A DNA stretch of 64,000 nt from Apirhabdus apintestini (GTDB taxonomy: Bacteria > Pseudomonadota > Gammaproteobacteria > Enterobacterales > Enterobacteriaceae). Both the position numbers and the translations under genes were made by a program. The notes under the pieces are model-generated. The model was given only the letters and a program-made list of their open reading frames with translations, searched no databases and was not told the DNA's origin. The stretch is from positions 3,162,001-3,226,000 of the forward strand of contig CP138906.1 in NCBI GenBank assembly GCA_033977085.1, read 5' to 3'. Below are positions 55,092 through 64,000 of this stretch, piece by piece. Positions within the stretch are counted from its first letter, which is position 1. Every line of letters begins with the position of its first letter.

Positions 55092-55756
55092 ATGTCACAT
55101 TCGTCCCATCTTCGGTTGCCGGCGGACACTTACAAGGCCATTTTTCTTGTGTGCTTTGCCGTAGGTATCGTCGGCCTGTCCTACGGCTCGCTTGCTATGG
55201 CCTATGGCTTTCCACAATGGTTGCCGCTCATTTTGTCGCTGGTTGTGCTGGCCGGTACCTCAGAGTTTATGTTCATCGCCATCATCGCCAGCGGCGGAAG
55301 CCCTATCGCCGCCGCGCTTGCCGGTTTACTGGTGAATGCGCGCCATTTCCCATTCGGTATCGCCGTGCGCGAACTCGTGGGCTCGGGGCTGAAGGCAGTG
55401 GTAGGCAGCCATATTATGAATGACGAAAGCGTCGTTTTTGGGTTATCGCAGAATACGCCGGAAAAACGCCGCGTCGCCTACTGGCTCTGCGGTATCGGCG
55501 TCGCTATTTTCTGGCCGATTGGCACCTGGTGGGTACCACCATCGGTCGCTATCTTCCTTCGCCGGAAACCATTGGTCTGGACGCTGTTTTCCCCGCTCTG
55601 CTACTGGCGCTGGTAGTCCCGGCCCTAAAAAATCGTCTGACACTCTCTCGCGCCTCTGCCGGCGCCGCACTATCGCTTATCGCCGTGCCTTTAACTCCTC
55701 CCGGCGTTCCCATCCTGCTTTCACTGTTCGGTACTTTAGTGAGGAGAAAATCATGA
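55092..55756 (+). CDS. azlC: AzlC-family amino acid exporter subunit (one frameshift)
   Basis: Large subunit of a branched-chain amino acid exporter (YgaZ/AzlC), about 222 residues with several hydrophobic helices (AIFLVCFAVGIVGLSYGSLA, LVNARHFPFGIAVRE). The frame breaks at about 55527 in GCACCTGG, where GCACCCTGG is expected, a Dcm site. The rest continues GTTIGRYLPSPETIGLDAV. The gene ends with ATGA overlapping azlD. Confidence 0.87.
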
Positions 55757-56076
55757 CCTCCGTTCCTGTCGTCATAGGCGGCATCATTATGCTATCTGTC
55801 GGAACCTGGCTAATGCGCTTTGCTGGCGCGCGTTTAGGCAACCGGTTACCCCTTACTGAGCGCCATAAAATGTTACTTAACGACGCGGCGACTACGCTGC
55901 TATTTTCCGCCGCGCTGGCCGCCACTTTTTATGAAGACACGCATTTTTCGGGTGTCGCACGCGTCGCTGGCGTTTTGGTCGGGATAGTATTGGCCTGGCG
56001 CAAAGCCCCACTAATGGTCGTTCTGGTATGCGCTGCGCTGGTCACCGCAGGGCTGCGCTTCGCAGGGGTTACCTGA
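55753..56076 (+). CDS. azlD: AzlD-family amino acid exporter subunit
   Basis: A 107-residue small subunit with three to four helices (VVIGGIIMLSVGTWLMRF, MLLNDAATTLLFSAALAA, APLMVVLVCAALVTAGL). The start overlaps the azlC stop, so the two are co-translated. It corresponds to YgaH/AzlD. The gene is intact. Confidence 0.88.
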   Translation: MTSVPVVIGGIIMLSVGTWLMRFAGARLGNRLPLTERHKMLLNDAATTLLFSAALAATFYEDTHFSGVARVAGVLVGIVLAWRKAPLMVVLVCAALVTAGLRFAGVT

Positions 56077-56305
56077 GCGCAGGTATCAGTTACGGCTGGT
56101 TTTTTGGCCTGCGCCTTTTTACGTGATAGTGCCAGAATGTGTACAGCCACCGCGTTTTCCAGCCAGAAGAACTCTCTTAAGAAATTAATGAATCGAGAAG
56201 AGCAGCGAAAATAACGCATCCCCCAGTCGCTGTCCTTACCGTGTGGACAGCCATGACGCGCCAGACATGCTCCTGGCAATGCGCCATGGCGTTCATCGCA
56301 GTAGA

Positions 56306-57544
56306 TTAATACAACATACGGGCGCGTATTGTTCCCGGTATCGCTTTCATCGCCTGAAGCGCGTCGTTGGCGATATGCTCCGGCGCATCAATATCAATAA
56401 CCACATAGCCAATATGCGGCGTGGTTTGTAAATACTGCCCGGCAATATTGACCCCTTTTTCAGCAAAAATCTGGTTAATCGCCGTCAGAATACCGGGGCG
56501 GTTTTCGTGGATGTGCAGCAAACGGCTGACATGCTGACTGTGATGCGGCAAAGATACTTCGGGGAAGTTTACCGCGGATAATGTCGAGCCGTTATCAGAG
56601 TATTTAATCAGCTTACCGGCAACCTCTAGCCCAATATTCTCCTGCGCCTCCTGCGTGGAGCCGCCAATATGCGGCGTTAATAGAACGTTATCAAACTCAC
56701 ACAGCGGTGAAGTAAAAGGATCGCTATTGGTGGCCGGTTCTGTCGGGAAGACATCGACCGCAGCGCCGGCAAGGTGCTGGCGCGCCAGCGCATCGCACAG
56801 CGCAGGAATATCTACCACCGTACCGCGAGAAGCGTTGATCAGGAGCGAGCCTGGCTTCATTAGCGCCAGCGCGGCAGCATCAATCATATTTTTAGTACTG
56901 TCGTTTTCCGGCACGTGCAGACTCACGACATCGCTCATATTCAGCAAATCAGATAAATGCTGTACCTGCGTCGCATTGCCTAACGGCAGTTTATTTTCGA
57001 TGTCGTAGAAGAAAACGTGCATGCCCAGCGCCTCTGCCAGGATGCCAAGCTGAGTACCAATATGTCCATAGCCAATAATGCCCAGCTTTTTACCACGCGC
57101 TTCATAGCAGCCTGCTGCCTGCTTATTCCATTCGCCCCGATGCGCGCGGGCATTTGCCGCAGGTACGCCGCGCAGCAGCAGCAATAATTCGCCAATAACC
57201 AGCTCTGCTACCGAGCGCGTATTGGAAAATGGCGCATTGAATACCGGAACCCCGCGCTTCGCCGCTGCGGTTAAATCGACCTGATTGGTCCCGATACAAA
57301 AGCAGCCAACGGCCACCAGTTTCTGCGCTGCCGTGAAAATCTCCTCGGTTAAGTGAGTACGGGAACGCAGACCGATGAAATGCGCATCGCGCACGGCGGC
57401 CTTCAGTGCATCGGTATCCAGCGCGCCTTTGTAATATTCAATATTGGTATAGCCTGCAGCTTTAAGGCTATCGAGCGCTTTTTGATGCACGCCCTCAACC
57501 AGCAGGAATTTTATTTTCTCTTTTTCCAGCGATACTTTTGCCAT
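56306..57544 (-). CDS. serA: D-3-phosphoglycerate dehydrogenase
   Basis: First enzyme of serine synthesis, 412 residues, intact. The NAD motif GIIGYGHIGTQLG is near residue 156, the catalytic His is in LLTPHIGGSTQEA near 294, and a C-terminal ACT domain (HENRPGILTAINQIFAE) mediates serine feedback. In E. coli, serA is regulated by Lrp. It lies beside rpiA as in E. coli. With gcvP broken, serine/glycine flux to one-carbon units depends on GlyA. Confidence 0.97.
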   Translation of the reverse strand: MAKVSLEKEKIKFLLVEGVHQKALDSLKAAGYTNIEYYKGALDTDALKAAVRDAHFIGLRSRTHLTEEIFTAAQKLVAVGCFCIGTNQVDLTAAAKRGVPVFNAPFSNTRSVAELVIGELLLLLRGVPAANARAHRGEWNKQAAGCYEARGKKLGIIGYGHIGTQLGILAEALGMHVFFYDIENKLPLGNATQVQHLSDLLNMSDVVSLHVPENDSTKNMIDAAALALMKPGSLLINASRGTVVDIPALCDALARQHLAGAAVDVFPTEPATNSDPFTSPLCEFDNVLLTPHIGGSTQEAQENIGLEVAGKLIKYSDNGSTLSAVNFPEVSLPHHSQHVSRLLHIHENRPGILTAINQIFAEKGVNIAGQYLQTTPHIGYVVIDIDAPEHIANDALQAMKAIPGTIRARMLY

Positions 57545-57828
57545 TTCCCTACCCTGTTCTTTACGTCATGTTGTTGTGTCTGGACGCGATGCCGCATCTC
57601 GTATTAGATCAACATATCAAAATTTGCGTGTCCGGCAATACGCAGCGCTTACAGGTCTGTGTGGCGCAGGGATCGTGCAAAAATAAAAATCAGGACAAAA
57701 CGCCAGACTCCGGAAAAATAACAGGAGAAAACTAAAGCAAACAGAACAGGTGTGATAGATGTCACTAAAAAAACGCAGAGGAAATTTTTAAACTGACCCG
57801 GAAAGCCATTATTCCAGGCCAGTGGGTT

Positions 57829-58487
57829 TTATCCGACGAGGGTCTCAACGCCTTCCGGAGTGCCAATCAGCGCAATATCCGCACCGCGTCTTGCGAACAG
57901 CCCAACGGTGACAACGCCAGGAATAGCGTTAATCGTATCTTCCAACGCAGCGGGATCGAGAATACTCAGACCGTGAACGTCCAGAATAACGTTCCCGTTA
58001 TCGGTAACCACGCCCTGCCGATATTCCGGCTGACCACCAAGAGCCTCGAGGCGCCGTGCCACCGCGCTGCGGGCCATTGGGATAACTTCCACAGGCAATG
58101 GGAAAGCGCCCAAAATATCGACTTTCTTGGACGCATCGGCAATACATACAAAGGTTTTTGCGACGGAAGCGACGATTTTTCTCGGGTCAGCGCCGCGCCG
58201 CCGCCTTTGATCATCTGCATACGCGCATTTATTTCATCGGCACCATCGACGTACACCCCAATCTCATCAATATTATTAAGGTCGAAGACCGGAATACCCA
58301 GCGCCGTTAGCTTTGCCGTAGATGCATCTGGTCTGGAAACCGCGCCTTCGATTTGGTGTTTCATCGTCGCTAACGCATCAATAAAGTGCGCGGCCGTTGA
58401 GCCAGTGCCAACGCCTACGATAGTGCCTGGCTCCACATATTTTAGCGCCGCCCAGCCGACCGCTTTTTTCAATTCATCCTGTGTCAT
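57829..58487 (-). CDS. rpiA: ribose-5-phosphate isomerase A (one frameshift)
   Basis: Interconverts ribose-5-P and ribulose-5-P, about 219 residues. VGVGTGSTAAHFIDAL binds phosphate near residue 26, DGADEIN carries catalytic Asp residues near 81, and KGGGAALTREK the catalytic Lys and Glu near 94. One A is missing in the run near 58175; restored, it continues IVASVAKTFVCIADASKKV. In E. coli argP follows on this side; here an IS21 copy does. Confidence 0.94.
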
Positions 58488-58695
58488 GATTGTTTGCCTG
58501 TGAAGAGAGATGTGCCGCGCATTATAAAGCATCTCTCTTTATAAAGCGGCGATCCGAATACGATTATCGCCAGACTGATTCAGCGACGAAAGCTGTAACT
58601 CCCTAAAGTTTGTTACCAACGGTGCAAAACTGATCCACCCCAGCGGTTGAAAACTGATCCAGGGTTAATCTGCTCCTCTGAATACAGGGGAGCTT

Positions 58696-59712
<1,017 letters not shown>

Positions 59713-59716
<4 letters not shown>

Positions 59717-60496
59717 TGGTCGAACTACAACATCAACGGCTGATGGTGCTTGCTGAACAAGCCCAGCTGGACAGCCTTATCGGCGCGGCGCCGGCACTGT
59801 CGCAACAGGCAGTGGATCAGGAATGGAGCTATATGGACTTCCCGGAGCACCTGCTACATGAGGAGAAACTGGCCCGGCATCAGCGTAAACAGGCGATGTA
59901 CACGCGGATGGCAGCCTTCCCGGCGGTGAAGACGTTCGAGGAATACGACTTCACCTTCGCCACCGGCGCACCTCAGAAGCAAATCCAGTCGCTGCGTTCC
60001 CTGAGCTTCATCGAACGTAACGAAAACATCGTGTTGCTGGGCCCCTCGGGCGTGGGGAAAACACATCTGGCGATAGCCATGGGCTACGAGGCAGTACGGG
60101 CGGGCATCAAGGTTCGCTTCACAACAGCAGCGGACCTGCTGTTACAGCTCGTCGACTTCCCAGCGTCAGGGGCGTTACAAAACGACACTCAATCGCGGTG
60201 TCATGGCCCCCAAACTGCTCATCATCGACGAAATAGGCTATCTGCCGTTCAGCCAGGAAGAGGCAAAGCTATTCTTCCAGGTCATTGCCAAACGTTACGA
60301 AAAGAGCGCGATGATCCTGACCTCTAACCTGCCGTTCGGGCAGTGGGACCAGACGTTCGCGGGTGATGCAGCCCTGACATCGGCAATGCTGGACCGGATC
60401 TTACATCACTCACACGTAGTCCAGATAAAAGGAGAGAGCTATCGACTGAAGCAGAAACGAAAGGCCGGGGTTATAGCGGAAGCTAATCCTGAGTAA
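59713..60496 (+). CDS. istB: IstB-like ATPase, copy 3 (one frameshift)
   Basis: The first codons are clean (VLAEQAQLDSLIG), making this the best copy for the N-terminus. One extra C in CAGCTCGTCGAC at about 60149 (CAGCTGTCGAC in the others) breaks the frame after LLLQL. A CCTGG to CCCGG change alters one Leu to Pro near 59843. Confidence 0.9.
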
Positions 60497-60555
60497 GCAA
60501 GGTGGATCAATATTAGACCGTTGGTGGTGACGGTAAGTGGATCACTTTTTACCCG

Positions 60556-61221
60556 TTGTTGACAGGAGCGTCTGTGGTTGAACAGGCGGATGCTAATGTA
60601 GCCCCTGAGCCAACAGTTGAAACTGTTAGCTTTACCGAGCATTCGTTGTATCCGATCCTGATTGATTACCTCTCGCAGGAAGAAGGGCTATTTTGTCGTC
60701 GTATTAACGAAAAGCGTTCCGGTAACAACAAAGGTCTGGGAGGAAACCACTGGCTATATCCCGATATTGTTGCACTGGAGCCCTTGGATAAAGAATGGGA
60801 CGATGTAGTTCAAAACTGTGTTCGGCATAGTGAAGGGCGTTTAACACGGCTATGGTCTTTTGAGGTGAAGAAGCAGCTAAACCGTAGCAATGTGCGCGAG
60901 TGTTTCTTCCAGGCGGTCAGCAATTCCAGTTGGGCGCATTTCGGCTATCTGGTGGCGACTGAAATTAATGAAGACAAACAACGTAGTGTTGAGCGCGAGC
61001 TTCGGATGCTCTGTGCGTTGCATGGTATTGGTGTGATCCTACTGGATCCACATGATTTCTCTAATAGCCAGACGTTGATCCCTGCGCGTGAGCGTACCAG
61101 TGTGGACTGGCAGTCAGTGAACCGTCTGGTGGAAGAAAATCGGGATTTTAAAGATTTTATTGAACTGGTGGGGGAATACCATCAGACTGGGAAAATTCAT
61201 AAAACGCTATGGAATAAATAG
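60556..61221 (+). CDS. COG2958-type protein, truncated at its N-terminus by IS21
   Basis: The frame is open from inside the IS right end (TTG 60556) and is cellular from 60565. About 217 residues remain. LYPDIVALEP and, about 50 residues later, LWSFEVKKQLN fit the PD...E-X-K arrangement of restriction-like nucleases. Full COG2958/HrgA-type proteins have an extra N-terminal helix-turn-helix (HARE-like) region, here missing. It lies next to a type I hsdR, the usual company of this family. Whether the truncated form is made or active is unknown. Confidence 0.65.
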   Translation: MLTGASVVEQADANVAPEPTVETVSFTEHSLYPILIDYLSQEEGLFCRRINEKRSGNNKGLGGNHWLYPDIVALEPLDKEWDDVVQNCVRHSEGRLTRLWSFEVKKQLNRSNVRECFFQAVSNSSWAHFGYLVATEINEDKQRSVERELRMLCALHGIGVILLDPHDFSNSQTLIPARERTSVDWQSVNRLVEENRDFKDFIELVGEYHQTGKIHKTLWNK

Positions 61222-61325
61222 CCACTGTCAGCTCAGGTCTGAGCTAATATATATAAGAATGACAAGCCCTTTAAAGGACTTGCCATTCTGTTCAACTCAC
61301 AACTTTATATCATGAGTTGAAGCAT

Positions 61326-64000
<2,675 letters not shown>

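Noticed and set aside
55929..56279. 116-codon minus-strand open frame between azlD and serA
   Set aside because: Largely antisense to azlD, with no recognisable domain.
46814..58610. Composite transposon between IS21 copies 2 and 3
   Set aside because: The enclosed genes are normal core genes in E. coli order, and the outer flanks share no target duplication.

Overview
The window is chromosomal DNA of a member of the Enterobacteriaceae close to Escherichia, Enterobacter and Klebsiella. The genus cannot be fixed from sequence alone. The evidence is the E. coli-like gene order actS, tRNA-Gly(CCC), lysS, prfB, recJ, dsbC, xerD, fldB, cptA, sdhE, ygfZ, yqfA, bglA, gcvP, gcvH, gcvT, ubiI, ubiH, pepP, ygfB, zapA, ssrS (6S RNA), fau, serA, rpiA, with close protein similarity to E. 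coli throughout. Accessory segments interrupt this backbone.

Layout. 1-5.8 kb: a + strand catabolic operon (HisD-like dehydrogenase, SDR, alpha/beta hydrolase, HpcH/HpaI aldolase, double cupin) next to an opposing amidase. 6.1-7.8 kb: an AT-rich minus-strand remnant with an orphan hcp of the type VI secretion system (T6SS), a duplicated small membrane protein and an unknown protein. 8.2-12.8 kb: EamA transporter, SDR, an unknown AT-rich gene and a LysR regulator. 13.06-18.49 kb: a possible small island between a tRNA-Gly 3'-end repeat and the intact tRNA-Gly gene, carrying an epimerase/XRE pair and a TetR/O-methyltransferase/MFS set. 18.6-29.7 kb: core genes, with two microsatellites and an IS3 scrap. 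30.1-34.0 kb: RpiR regulator, bglA and a tri-haem cytochrome c peroxidase. 34.2-38.2 kb: a PAAR-Tle1 T6SS phospholipase followed by three tandem lipoprotein immunity genes. 38.3-46.8 kb: gcvP cut by an IS21-family (IS100-like) element, then gcvH and gcvT, with a second IS21 copy just upstream of gcvT. 47.2-58.5 kb: ubiI to rpiA, with an inserted LysR/PACE efflux pair and an XRE-cupin/AzlCD set. 58.6-64 kb: a third IS21 copy without target duplication, a truncated COG2958-type nuclease-like gene and a partial EcoR124I-like (type IC) hsdR.

About forty single-base indels break otherwise normal genes, including essential ones (lysS, rpiA, fau). They fall in homopolymers, at CCWGG (Dcm) sites, or at AGCT tetramers. 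The three IS21 copies differ from one another almost only at those same sites. I therefore read most frameshifts as base-calling errors in modified long-read DNA, not as decay, and give gene coordinates for the restored reading frames. The two IS insertions in the gcv locus have clean target duplications and look real: this strain probably lacks a working glycine cleavage P protein.
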